Shown here in pieces: positions 46,086-57,723 of a stretch of DNA of 64,000 bases. How positions within the stretch are numbered: position 1 is the first letter of the stretch; each line of letters opens with the position of its first letter. Below the pieces are notes generated by a model. That model was not told where the DNA came from and made no database searches. It saw only the letters and a list, made by a program, of their open reading frames with translations. This DNA comes from Dipteris shenzhenensis (lineage: Eukaryota; Polypodiophyta; Polypodiopsida; Gleicheniales), in assembly GCA_047967505.1 (NCBI GenBank), contig CM106541.1; one strand, given 5' to 3'. The translations under genes and the position numbers were made by a program.

Positions 46086-46966
46086 ATGTCTGAGAATCTG
46101 TCTACCATTGTCAGTGAGAAGCTTGACAAGAACAACTTCCAAGCATGGAAGTTCAGGATGACAAACTTCCTTATGGGAAAGGGAGTTTGGGAGTACATCA
46201 GTGGTGAAACTGCAGAACCAGTTTTGGGGGCTGCTCCCACTCCTGCTGAATTGAAGGCCTTTAAAGAATGGCATGAAAAAGCCAGAAAATGCCTGTATTG
46301 GCTGTCTGTTAGCATTTCAGATTCTATGATTGTGCATATACAGGATGTAGAGACACCTAAGGAGGCATGGGATACATTGGTGAAGTTGTATAGCACAAAT
46401 ACCAAAGCACATAAGATGCAGCTAAAGCAGGAGTTGCACAATGTGCAAAGGAAAAATCTGAATATAAATGAGTATTCCTTGAAGGTGAAAGGCCTTGCAG
46501 ATTCTCTTGCCTCCATTGGAGCACCTGTTGATGATGAGGACTTAGTGTCCGTGACCTTGAATGGTCTTGGGAAAGATTATGCACAGTTTCGGACATCCAT
46601 TGGAGTCCGTGAAACATTTCCTGATTTTCAGGAACTTATTGCTCTCTTGCTGAGTGAAGAGCAAAGGAATGGTGGTTCAGCCACCTCAACTTCTCAAGAG
46701 ACTGCTTTCTACTCGAATACAGGTAGAGGCAGGGGTAGAGGAAGAGGCCGTTTTGGTGGCCGTGCAGGAAATCAGAACTAACAGCAACAACAGGAAAACC
46801 AGTCCTATGGAGGAGGACGTGGTAGTTCTAGAGGCAGGGGGAGCCAAAGAGGCCGTGGTTCATGGCAAAGGAACCAGCAAGTAAATAGCAGCACAGAATG
46901 CTATTATTGTGGAAAGCCTGGACACAAGGAGAATACATGCTATAAAAAGCAGAATGACATCAAAAG
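46086..46966 (+). pseudogene. gag of the young copia, one premature stop
   Basis: ATG at 46086 (MSENLSTIVSEKLDKNNFQA). Residues 10-200 are the UBN2/copia capsid region (WDTLVKLYSTNTKAHKMQLK, LNGLGKDYAQFRTSI, LIALLLSEEQR), then an RGRGRGR basic tract. A TAA at 46779-46781 (one C-to-T change from CAA, in a Gln-rich stretch) stops it. After the stop the same frame continues through Arg/Gly repeats to an intact zinc knuckle CYYCGKPGHKENTC (about 46899-46940). At 46963-46967 the element is broken by the inversion, and pol is found on the other strand at 54140. Confidence 0.95.
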
Positions 46967-47930
46967 TGGGGATTGATTTTGTGGGTCCCATCCATCCAGT
47001 AGCAAAAGGAACATAGGCACGCTACATCATTGTGGCCACTGATTACTTTACAAAATGGGCTGAAGCTAAAGCAGTTAGAAAGGCAGATGCAAGAAGCACA
47101 ACAAGATTCTTATATGAAAATGTGATCACCCAATTTGGATGCCCCATTGAAATTGTGTCGGATAGAGGCACACATTTTATCAATGAGGTAATCCAAGAAC
47201 TCTTGTCTAGCTTTATGGTCATCCATAGAAAAAGCACACCCTACTACCCCCAAGGGAATGGACAGGCCGAATCCACCAACAAATTATTATGCATTATCCT
47301 CACCGAGGTAGTAGAACCACAACGTTCTGATTAGGCAGAGAAATTGAATGTAGCTTTATGGGCATACAAAAGCACACTCAAGGTCAGTACAGGGAACACA
47401 CCTTTTTAATTGGTGTACGGCCTTGAAGCTATGGTCCCACTAGAATTTGTAATACCAAGCCTATGCATAGCAGTACAGGAACACATGGGAGACCATGAAT
47501 CCTTGAAAGAAAGACTCTATTAGTTGGAGAAACATACAAAGACAAGACTAATCGCCCACCATGCCATGACAACAGAAAACATAGAAGAAAGGCATGGTTT
47601 TATAGAAATCTTAAAGCTAAAGACATCAAGGAAGGTGACTTGGTCTTGCTATACAATGCCAAAGTACACAAGGGGAAACTGAAGTATCTAGGTCAAGGAC
47701 CCTACCGATTAAGAAAGATGAATCCCATAAAAGTTGTGCTGCTAGAAACATTGGATGGAATCCAATTCAACACAACAATAAACGAGAGCCGACTGAAATG
47801 CTACTTCTTAACACGCAAGCCATCCCCAACAAAAATGAAGATTTGGGAAACCAAGTCTTCCTTAGTTAGGATTAGATTGTATCACAAGCAGTCACTTGCA
47901 TATGTACGTCTTTGCACATATAGGTAGCAT
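46967..47930 (+). pseudogene. Ty3/gypsy integrase core and C-terminal domain (inverted segment)
   Basis: + strand. IDFVGPIHPVAKGT at about 46974, then the catalytic core: VATDYFTKWAEAKAV (first Asp), FGCPIEIVSDRGTHF (second Asp), PYYPQGNGQAESTN (Glu). TAG codons are at about 47017, 47332 and later. After a frame shift comes the integrase C-terminal region DLVLLYNAKVHKGKLKYLGQ-GPYRL at about 47637-47715. The start of integrase, ending VVAQKPFE, is on the minus strand at 54145-54170. The two halves were separated by the inversion. Confidence 0.92.
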
Positions 47931-48100
47931 CAATCGATTTTAACCTAGGGCTCATAAGTGATGCCTGAGTTCTAGCTACCCTATGAGATCCAAGCAACAA
48001 AAAAAAAAAAGCATATAGTTAGTCCCTACCTAGCTACTAGGTCATGTGCACTCACATGCTTTCACTTAGACAAATAGATGATTGCATGAATAATTGTACC
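47931..48100. other. spacer between gypsy integrase and extra ORF
   Basis: Contains an A12 run at 47998-48009. No coding signal. Confidence 0.5.
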
Positions 48101-49500
48101 ACACACTTTCATTCCACACTCTCAAAACATGTATAAAAATTAGATCTTTCACAAACACACAAAAAGGTCATACCTGCATGTCAACAAATCTAATGATCAA
48201 TGGTACACCACATGCACATGGATGCAGGTTCAAAAAAGATGCCACCACTAAAGAGGATGTGCAGAAAGAGCCCACTGCCTCAACCATGAGACCCCCTCCA
48301 CAGTTTGCAGCCTTGTACACCCTCTCAATCATGGCAACCATAGGCATTTGTGGTCTAGAGCGATAGCTCCGAAGAGGATTCAGTGCATGACCACGGAGAA
48401 CAAATGCCACCCCAGTCACCACCGGCCTATACAACCATTGACGGGGCCTAGTCACTGGAACTTGTTTGGCCACCTACATCGACTTATGCTCCTTCCCAGG
48501 AAGCAAGATCTTACTAAGAGCAAAGGGGTCTAGGCAGTTTACATGAGAGCCTAAAATCCTTGGAGAATAGTCCTACAATGACCACATATATCAGGGACTT
48601 TCTCCATTCTTACCACTCCAGCAATGCATAGGTTGGCAAGTACCGTACAATCACTATACATCAGAGCCCACTCAGCATTATCCTCAATAGTATATTCATT
48701 CAAAGTGCTTTCTCACCCCCAACACACGGTGCTAAATACCCTACACGATCTGCCGATGCAAAGTTTCTCGAAGTACAGCATCTCCTCGCTAAGGGCACAC
48801 TGTTCCGTAGGGATGGCATATTACTTCGCACCATCCTTAGCCATCGCCTCAAGGAAGCAACACAATTCCTATCCACAATCCTGGGGATCAAGTGCAGCAA
48901 GAATCGATCCCTTCCACTCCTCACATTTGTTTTGCTGAGTAGGAAGCTAAAGCAAGACTGGATCCAGCACTTACTCATCTTCTTTACAAAAAAACTAGAT
49001 GGTTCATTAGGCCAAAAATGTAAAATTCCACACTTATTGGCTATAATCATAAAAAAAGAGCTATAAGAATGACAAATGACTCTGTCCCAATCACGATTTG
49101 GACATACCCTTCTCATCAGTATGGGAGTCGTCACCAACTTCTCCTACTATCACATTGACAAGTGCAAATGCCTTAGAAGAAATACCTATTCTAGAGGTCG
49201 GGATTGAGGAATTGCCCCACAAGATGCTATAGCTCGGTGCACAACTACAACCAATATATCTCCAACAATAGCAACAACCAGAGTCTGGGGCAAGATCGGC
49301 ACCAGAGCCTAAGGAAAGATCGGTACTAGAGCGTGAGGCTACATCATCGCTAGAACTGCCCATCGACGCCATGCCAATTGATGAGCCACAAGGGGAGCTA
49401 GTGCTAGATCAACAATATGACTATTGTACACAAGTGACTAAAATACCATTGGAACAACCTCCCACAAGTACTACAGAATCATCAGGATGGCTACATGGGC
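48101..49500 (+). pseudogene. N-terminal part of the gypsy extra ORF (inverted segment)
   Basis: After integrase the + strand stays open in long pieces: about 48150-48363 (HMSTN-type start, then RPPPQFAALYTLSIMATIGI). A non-ATG frame at 48633-49064 has 144 codons without a stop (VQHLLAKGTLFRRDGILLRT, FVLLSRKLKQDWIQHLLIFF). It shows no similarity I know to retroviral Env, RNase H or chromodomain. Its position and orientation make it part of the same transcription unit as integrase. Frameshifts and stops mark it as decayed. Confidence 0.5.
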
Positions 49501-49549
49501 ATCAGTTGTATCAGCAGATTGCCAATCCTTAGCTCCATCTATCATTCTC

Positions 49550-50417
49550 TAACATCAAGCTAGCCAAATGATCCAAATGTCAGAACTATCACTAGCTTGG
49601 CCAAGGAGGAATATGCAAGAGAATTGGATAGACAGACTGCAACAGAAATTGAAGACCAATTCCAAGCAATCGCCATAGAGGTCAAGGCACTCTGGGCATA
49701 GAAGGAGGTAGAAGAAGTGTGCATGAACCAACCTCTCCAAGCTCAAGAGAAGGCGGTGAGGGATGTGACCTCCAACCTCCACCAAAGTCAAACACGGCTG
49801 ATAGCAGCAGTACAAGCAATGGCAATCCTACAGACCTACTATAACTCCTTCACCTCCGGACATCCTCAGCAAACAGAGGTAGTGGCACAAGCTTTCGACT
49901 CACTCTAATTCACAAAGAAGAAGAGCTCCATGATTGCAAGGACAAGCTTGAAGACATGAAACAATATTTGGCAATACGTGCCTTTAGCATTGATGAGCTT
50001 ACAAGGGAATGCAGAATCTTAACGGACCAACTTGCTACCGCTAAAGAGGCCAGCACTTCACAAGCACAAGTCTTGGACCAATGGTCCAATACCACTGAAG
50101 ACATTTCTCAACAGGCAAAGGTCACCTTGCAAATGAGAAAGCTTAATGAGGCATATACAACCATCTACCAGAAATACAAAGAAAAAATGAATGAGATGCA
50201 CTCCCAAAAGATAATCATCTCTAAGCTTGAACTCCAATTGCTAGTGCACAACAACGAGGCAATGGAAGACAACACCAATGAAGCCCCACTACAATGCACA
50301 ACGATGGTGTACCAAGAGCTTGTGGCTGCTCTACAACTGGAAGATCACCTCAACGCACGCGTTGTTATCCAATGGAAGCAACTCCAAATCAAAATCATAT
50401 CTGCTCATCCAACAATC
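49550..50417 (+). pseudogene. coiled-coil part of the gypsy extra ORF (inverted segment)
   Basis: Two frames join at about 49910. The first (to 49908) has AKEEYARELDRQTATEIEDQ and QAQEKAVRDVTSNLHQSQTR. The second (from about 49912) has HKEEELHDCKDKLEDMKQYL, ELTRECRILTDQLATAKEAS, MRKLNEAYTTIYQKYKEKMN and ISKLELQLLVHNNEAMEDNT. It then reads VYQELVAALQLEDHLNARVV and ISAHPTI. Heptad-like Leu/Ile spacing and abundant E/K/Q indicate a long coiled coil. The ORF is cut at 50417 by the copia LTR (target copy caatc, 50413-50417). A second, uninterrupted copy of its end is at 62440. Confidence 0.65.
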
Positions 50418-50715
50418 TGTAAAGAATAAGGGAGAGAGATAGGAGACTCAAGTTCAGCTTTCTTCACAACACACAAAAGAGAGAGGACACAAGGTTGGAG
50501 GGTGAAGCCTTTCTTCACTTTTGCACACAACAACAATACAATAGAAGACGGAAATACCCTATATGTCAAACCCTAGAATACGTGGTTCATATGTGAACCC
50601 AAACCAAAAACATACGTGGTAGTCTAACTACACCACGAGTACAACTAACATAGGCGGTGACATAAATGATAGTCATCCAGGAGATATATCGGGGGTAGAG
50701 CTTGATATCTCAACA
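50418..50715 (-). repeat. 3' LTR of the young copia (now inverted relative to the 5' LTR)
   Basis: 298 bp. Its reverse complement differs at one base from 45210-45507. The polypurine tract cttgagggggag (element strand) lies at 50716-50727. Confidence 0.97.
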
Positions 50716-51896
50716 CTCCCCCTCAAGCTCAAATCCATCTCACGTACACCAAGCAAGCTCCTAAATCTGCGAAGCTTCTCGGTACCCAATGCCTTCGTAA
50801 AAATATCAGCCACCTGCTCCTCAGTGCTGACATAGACAAGATCAATCTCACCAGCTAGAACCTTCTCTCTCACAAAGTGATAATGCACCTCAATGTGCTT
50901 CGTTCTAGCATGATAAACTGGGTTATTAGCAAGCATGATGCTGCTAATGTTGTCACAATGAATGACAACTGCTGCATGAATTGTCTGTCCCATATCTGCA
51001 AGTAGCTTCCGTAACCAAGCTACCTCACATGCAGCCATTGCTGCACCCCTGTACTTAGCCTCTGTGCTCGACAAGGCAACTGTTGGCTGCTTCTTGCTGC
51101 TCCAACTGATGGCACCACTCCCAAGAGAAAACATAAAACCACTAGTAGATCTCCTGTCTGAGACACTACCAGCCCAGTCAGCATCTGTGTATCCATGTAC
51201 CTGTAATGCACACCCAGCTTCATAAAACAGTCCATAATGCAATGTGGACTTCACATACCGCAGTATGCGCCTAGCCGCATCCAAATGTGGCTTCCTCGGT
51301 GCCTGCATAAACTGACTCACTAGCCCCACAGCATAGCTCAAATCTGGTCTGGTTATAGTCATGTAAATCAAGCTACCTACTATGCGCCTGTACATAGTAA
51401 TATCTTCAAGAAGCTCACCTGTCTCTGCATTGAGCTTCACATTCTGCTCTAATGGAATAGAAATAGGCTTACAGCCTGTCATCCCATATTTGGACAGCAT
51501 GTCCAAACCGTATTGCCTTTGCAACAGCCATATCCCACTCGGGGATCTAATAACCTCAATGCCCAAGAAGTAATGCAGCTCTCCCAAATCCTTCATCTCA
51601 AATTTCTGCTTCAACAGCAGCTTCACTTCATTAATGTCTGCATCACTATCACCTGTAATAATCAAGTCATCAACATAGATGACTATAAGCACAATCCCTC
51701 TGTTTGTCCTTTTCACATAAAGTGAAAAATCTGAATTGGAAATCTGAAATCCAATAGTGACAAGATATTGCCCTATCTTGTCTGACCATGCCCTCGATGC
51801 CTGTTTTAAGCCATACAAGGCTTTGCGCAACCTGCATACAAAATCGGGGTGTGAATTATCCTCATAACCTTCTGGCTGCATCATATAAACCTCTTC
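50673..51896 (-). pseudogene. RT (C-terminal part) and RNase H of the young copia
   Basis: 403-codon ORF continuing pol after one TAG (51897-51899). It has [20 protein letters not shown], the catalytic VIYVDDLIITGDSD, DLGELHYFLGIEVI and YRRIVGSLIYMTITRPDLSY. RNase H follows with YTDADWAGSVSDRRSTSGFM, ALSSTEAKYRGAAMAACEVA, HYHFVREKVLAGEIDLVY and VADIFTKAL. The frame runs across the polypurine tract and about 43 bp into the LTR before its stop. All catalytic residues of RT and RNase H are visible. Confidence 0.96.
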
Positions 51897-54140
51897 CTAC
51901 AAATCACCATGCAAGAAGGCATTTTTCACATCCATCTGATGCAAAGACCATCCCTTTGCAGCAGCCATAGCAATTACTGCTCTCACGGTTGCCATCCTTG
52001 CAACTGGGCTGAAAGTTTCCTCATAGTCAATTCCATATGTCTGCGCAAAACCTTTGGCAACCAATCTTGCCTTGTACCTGCTAACAGACCCATCAGCATT
52101 GTGCTTTACTTTGTAAACCCACTTGCAGCCAATAGCCTTCTTATCATGAGGCAAAGGCATCAAATCCCAAGTGTGGTTTGCATCCAAGGCAGCCATCTCT
52201 TCATCCATAGCTGCTTCCCAATTTTTATGCCCTGCTGCATCCTCAAAACATGTGGGCTCTGGCTCCTCTAGAACCTTGACCATATAAGCATAGTGATGTG
52301 CTGTATACCCATCATATCTCAGCCTGTCAACTGGATACTTAATACGAGTGGACCTCCGTACAACTGGATCAGTTGCAAGCGTCTTTAAATCATGCCTGCT
52401 TTTCCTTGCACCAGGTGTAACAACAGAAGGAATCCCAAGTTCCTCATCAAGGCTCATTTCAGAGCCGCTTGACTCTCCATCAACATGAGAGCTACCAGCA
52501 GACACATCAAACACTGGAGCATGGTCTACTTTTTCTTTTCCCTTATGTGATACCTGCACAACACTATCAGGGCTGCCATGTGACGATTCACTAGATCTCA
52601 ATCTCCCTGTCCATGCATTAGATCCACTAGTAGAGGACTCTCTGGGTCCACTCAAGGCTTGAGATTGCTGCTCTGCATTTATTGCAGCATTCCCATTTCC
52701 TGCATCTGCATCTCCTACCATAATAGTTGGTGCATACCAGCTGCTCATTTCATCAAAAACAACATCTCTGCTCACTTGCATTTTGCGGGTGGAAGGGTTA
52801 TAACAGCGATACCCTTTCTGGTGCAGAGCATATCCAATAAAGATGCATTTTTCTGCCTTTGGATCCAGCTTTGTTCTCTTCTGATCAGGAACATGAACAT
52901 AAGCTATGCAACCAAATACCTTCAAGTGAGAAATATCTGGTTTTTGGCCTGTATACATTTCTTCAGGCGTCATGCCATGGACAGCTGCAGTGGGGGTTCT
53001 GTTCATAATATAAACAGCAGTTGCTACTGCTTCAGCCCAAAAATAATCAGGCATGTTTTTCTCATTTAGGATCGCCCGTCCTACTTCTGCAATATGCCTG
53101 TTCTTCCTTTCTGCAACCCCATTCTGCTGAGGGGTAGACCTGCATGAGTACTTCCTTTGAATTCCCTGTTCTTTTAGATATTCACAAAATTCTTCTGAAA
53201 AGTACTCTCCCCCTCCATCAGATCTTAGCACTTTAATATGCACACCTTTCTCTTTTTCAACCATGGCCTTAAAAGCCTTGAAATGGCTGAACACTTCACT
53301 TTTGTGCTTCATAAAATAAATCCACACCTTCCTAGTGTAGTCATCAATAAACGTCACATAATAATGGCATCCACCAATAGAAGCAGTTTTGGTTGTCCAA
53401 ACATCTGAATGGATCACTTCCAAAGGTCTTCTGCTCACCTTAGCATTTTTGGGAAATGCATGTCTGGCCTGCTTACCCATTTGGCATGCTTCACATACCT
53501 TTTGCATTCCCTCAACTCTGAATTTAGGCAAACCTGCAACAATGTTTTTCGTTTGCATAGATTTCAGCCTTTGTATATTCACGTGCCCAATGCGCTTGTG
53601 CCATATCTCAATATCTGCAATGACACCTCTCCCATGCGCAAACATAGCAGCTTTCACCTCAGGCATATCAACATCCAAGGTGAACATTCTGCCATTTTTG
53701 TTGCCTTTCGCAACCAAGCGGCACTTATTTTTCAAGTCCTCAACAAAGCATCCATCAGGATTAAATCTAACCTGCAGACCTTGCTCAACCATCTGGCCAA
53801 CTGAAACCAGGTTCTTAGTGATTTTTGGAACATGAAGTACATCTGCCAAGTACTTCGTTTTGCCATCCTGCATAGCCAATGGCACTTTACCAACCTGCGT
53901 AATTGGGTGCGCAGTATCATCACCTGTTTCAACATAACCTGGCTTATCCAAATTTCTAACATCATGAAACCACTCATCATGACTGGTCATGTGGTTAGAG
54001 GCACCTGAATCAACATACCAAACATCATTGCAAGCTGCAGCATCTCCTGACATGGAGTTAACCATATGCTGCATCACAAAAAGGTGCTCATTTCTGTCGT
54101 CACCATGCCCACTTGATGATGCATAGTTGCTTTGCTGCAA
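51897..54140 (-). pseudogene. protease, integrase and RT N-terminus of the young copia
   Basis: 747 codons open. Protease [20 protein letters not shown] at about 54000-54035. Integrase zinc domain [12 protein letters not shown]...[14 protein letters not shown]. Core [60 protein letters not shown] (D, D, E all present). Then comes a variable linker and RT start ([52 protein letters not shown]). The frame ends at a TAG (51897-51899), a single C-to-T change from a Gln codon. The upstream end at 54140-54144 is the inversion breakpoint; gag lies at 46.1-47.0 kb on the other strand. Confidence 0.96.
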
Positions 54141-55147
54141 CTTTCAAATGGTTTTTGTGCAACAACTGTTGTTAGGGGATTGAAGTCTTTGTGTTGTGGT
54201 TTAGTAGTTCGTTGGCATACATCATAGCCTTTTACATAATCATAGGCATCTGCCCACATTGTTGGCCAGCAGTAGCCTGCGAGGAGGACTTTCCTTTCTA
54301 TGGCTTCCCCTTGGAAGTGTCCTCCTGCAATGCCTTCATGGACTTCACTCAGGATTGGCATGATCTCATGAGGCATTACACATGTTCTTAATACCTGGTC
54401 CTTGCCCATCTTGTATAGTTGTCTTGCAATGAGTTGATAAGGTGCAGCCTTTAGAATTACTTTTCTGGCATCTACTGCTTTCATTTCAGGGGGTGTTCTT
54501 CGTACGATTAAGTACCCAATGATATCTCCGCACCACTCTGGAACAGCATCTATTTGAAATAGTGTGGCATCTAGTAAGTCGTCTTCTACTTTAGTGGCTT
54601 CTTCTCCTGACTTGACACGAGACATGTGATTGGCAATGCAGTGTTGGGCACCTTTGCGGACCACTATTTTGAAGTTGAATTCTTGAAGCAAGAGGAGCCA
54701 TCTAGTTATTCTTCCTATTGTACATGGATGGTTCACAAGATAAAGCAATGCTTGATGGTCGGTGTAGAAGACAAAATCATTTGCTAGTAGATAGTGCCGA
54801 AATTTCTTAACCATTGCTAGGGCTTCTCTTTCTGTGGCGGTATAGTTGATCTCTGCATCATTGAGTGACAGACTGGTGAAGTAGAATGGGTAGTCTTTAT
54901 TATGTTCATGAGGTTGACAAAGCACACTCCCAATTGCATATTTGGATCCATCAGTATGAACATGAAAATCAATATCCCATTTGGGAGATATAAGGATGGG
55001 TGCTGTGATTAGGTGCCACTTTAAAAGCTCAAAGGATTGGTCGCACTCTTTTGTCCATAAGAATTCCACTAATAATTTGTAAAGTGGTCTAGCTATCATG
55101 GCATGCCACAATATAAATCTTCTATAATAGCCGGCATGTCCCATAAA
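54141..55147 (-). pseudogene. Ty3/gypsy RNase H and integrase zinc-binding domain
   Basis: Minus strand, one open frame from about 55147. FMGHAGYYRRFI is the end of RT. RNase H follows with DFHVHTDGSKYAIGSVLCQ, YTATEREALAMVKKF and FYTDHQALLYLV. A linker is followed by the H2C2 domain HEGIAGGHF...GYCWPTMWADAYDYVKGYDV-CQR, ending VVAQKPFE at about 54145-54170. It stops there because of the inversion; the integrase core continues at 46967 on the + strand. Confidence 0.93.
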
Positions 55148-56248
55148 GACCTATACACCTTTGGAATTTGTACGAGGAGGCAATTCCATGATGATTTTGA
55201 TTTTGTCCATGACAATTGCAATCCCATGTTGAGAAACGATGTGTCCCAAAAAAACTCCGTGGGTGACCATGAACTGGCATTTTGTTGGATTTAGGGAGAT
55301 GCCATACTCTCTACATTTGATTAGTACTGCCTCAAGACATTTGAAGTGGTCTTTTTTGTTTGAATGGATGCACAAATCATCCAAGAACACCTGTAAACAC
55401 TTATTCAGAAATGCCTTGAAAACTGTGAACATGACTTGTTGGAATGTGGCCGTGGCATTACAAAGGCCGAATGGCATGACTCTATATCCAAAAATACCCC
55501 ATTCTATAGCAAATGCTATTTTTGATTGGTCTTTAGGAGCAATTTGCACTTGGTTATAGCCATTGAAGCCATCCAAGAAGCTATATATTTTGAAACCTGC
55601 CACCTTTTCCAACATTATTTTTGTTAAGGGTAGAGGATAGTGATCCCTAATTGTGGCCACATTCATATTCTTTAAGTTTACGCATATTCTGAGCTTCTTG
55701 TTGCACTTAGGTACAATGAAAATGGGTGAAACCCAATCAGTGTGCTCTATCTCATAGATGAATCCGACATCTAGGACTTTTTCCAGCTTGTCATAAACCA
55801 TGGTGCCATACTTAGGATTTGTGCGATAAGGTCCACATACCTTAGGGTGAGCACCTTCCCTTATAGGTATCGTGTGTACTACCATGTATGGTGAAATTCC
55901 TTTCATCTCTTTGTATGACCATGCTAGGCAGTCACGGTATTCCATTAGGAGTGCTTTGACTTTGGTTTCATCTTCTTGCCGAAGTTGTTTCCCAATGAAA
56001 ACCAGTTTTTCTTCCTCCCCTTCAAGGGCGAGGTTTATTATGCGTGTTTTTGCTGGTCTCTCATAGATTGGAGTTTCTCCAATGCTATCAACATCTTGAA
56101 CTTTAGATTCTCTTAGTGGTCTTGGCATTGCTATTGGCGCACTGCCACGTGTAATTCTTAAAGTACTCTGGCACTTCTCGAAGATCGACCTCTGATGGTG
56201 TTGAACTAGCCTGACATGTGCCATGTGTACTGAGTGGCATAGTTTCAT
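55148..56248 (-). pseudogene. Ty3/gypsy reverse transcriptase
   Basis: 365-codon ORF (56248-55151) ending at a TAG. The linker VFIGKQLRQEDETKVKALLM is shared with 15868. RT motifs: TDWVSPIFIVPKCNKKLRIC, DHYPLPLTKIMLEKVAGFKI, FLDGFNGYNQVQIAPKDQSK, VMPFGLCNATATFQQVM and the catalytic LQVFLDDLCIHS (FLDD instead of the usual Y/FxDD, acceptable). The finger-palm-thumb order is complete. The ORF begins in the linker after a frame change at about 56110-56250. Confidence 0.93.
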
Positions 56249-56907
56249 TTACCATTTTGTTAGGCTCTTTTTGACTTTCTTTTTTTGAAGTCTCTTGATT
56301 GAGCTTCATCCGCACATGTGGCTTATATTTCCGAAACTTCTTATGTTGGGAACAATGGGGTAACTTTTCCATGGTAAGGTGTTTCCCAGTAAGGGTTCAT
56401 TTTCTGCTTATACTCCTTCTAGTCCCTCAGGGGACCATTCACAAGAGGTGGTGGTTCTGATTCTGAGGGAGCTGGTTTTGCAAGATACAATTTGACGATC
56501 CTTGTTTGGACTCGTTTGAATTCATTGAAGTGTTCGGCCTTGACTTTTTTGCAATTTCTTCCAGCAACTTTCTTGTAGGATCTTCTACTATTATTCAACT
56601 TTGGAGGTTCAATTTTTGGAAGCTCGACTACCATTAGGGCATGCAGAATGGCTAAGTCATTATCAAAGATTTGATCTTTAATTTCAACATTCTCAGCCTC
56701 TGTTTCAAGGTCCCAAGGAAAATCTGAGTCATCATTGGTATGGGTACCTTCTTCAGGTTCATTATCCCACTTGAGGTCAGCCATAAAGAATGGCATCTCT
56801 AGATAGATTGGTTCTTCATGTGTGAGTGGAGGATGTACCTCTAGCACCTTAGCATCTATCTGTGAGAAGATGGGATCTAATGAATGGCAGTTGTTGATGG
56901 TCTCCAA
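56103..56907 (-). pseudogene. acidic linker between gypsy protease and RT
   Basis: Two ORFs (56907-56419 and 56372-56103) broken by a stop at 56419. Acidic, with no catalytic motif (FFMADLKWDNEPEEGTHTND, DFPWDLETEAENVEIKDQIF). This occupies the place of the acidic linker of copy B at 15.4-15.8 kb, but with unlike sequence. Confidence 0.6.
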
Positions 56908-57480
56908 TGTTTGTATCTAGTTATTGACATTGCTTTGTGAATCACCTGCTATGGCATGTTGTTGCAAGGGAGCTAATTTGCTTGATTGTTGTTGAAGATG
57001 TGTCATCCAATGGTCTAGGCACAATTGGTTTTATAGCTCCTATTCCCACATTCACCCTGACTGCAGTGTCGCAATTCTGGATTGTCAGTCTATCAGTTCC
57101 CCAGTCATGGAGGACTGATGCTTCCTGTAACCAAGAACATCCCAGTAAGATTTGATATGATTATTTGGGGAGATCCAAGATTGTGAATTGAAGGGAAAAG
57201 CAGACTCCTGCGACCTTTGTGGACATGCCATTTACTATTCCCAAGGGTTTAGCCCATGAATCATTAGCAAGGCATATGTTGAAATTAGCCTTTTGCATTG
57301 GTGGGAGACCCCATTCTTTGTAGAGCTCCTTTGATAGGAAATTTACACCTGCTCCACCATCCACTATGGCTTGGACTTCATTATATGCCTTGTGGATCAA
57401 AGGCACGGTAATGTTGCATATGTCATCTCTATCACCCATCCGCACAGGGATATCTTTGATGTTGTTCATAGGTGGAGAGG
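56908..57480 (-). pseudogene. Ty3/gypsy aspartic protease
   Basis: Minus frame 57469-57161: VPLIHKAYNEVQAIVDGGAG with the active site IVDGGAGVNFLSKEL (DGG variant as in the 15.1-kb copy), then ICLANDSWAKPLGIV and FTILDLPK. After a stop at 57161 the frame continues ILLGCSWLQEASVLHDW, the LGxxWL flap/C-terminal motif of retropepsins. Confidence 0.85.
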
Positions 57481-57723
57481 ATTTGCAAGTTCAATCCATC
57501 CTTTGAAACTCTCTCAGAGATTGGGACAATTCCGTAGGACAATTTCGATGGGAATTGACACAGGGCAACTCAGGATGCTAGAGGTGCGGCTCCTTCAAGT
57601 TGATGTGGTAGTACATTATGTTGTGGAGTCCGTAGTTGGAACAGAGGCTCGAGTATAGTATCAATATTGTGGGGCCAAGTCATGGATTGGGTCTTGAGCT
57701 TGTTTCTCAGCCTCAAATTGAGC

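Noticed and set aside
45210-54140. Two separate truncated copias in opposite orientation
   Set aside because: The LTRs are near-identical, gag and pol are complementary, the gypsy is broken at the same points, and the target duplication pairs only if one inversion is assumed.
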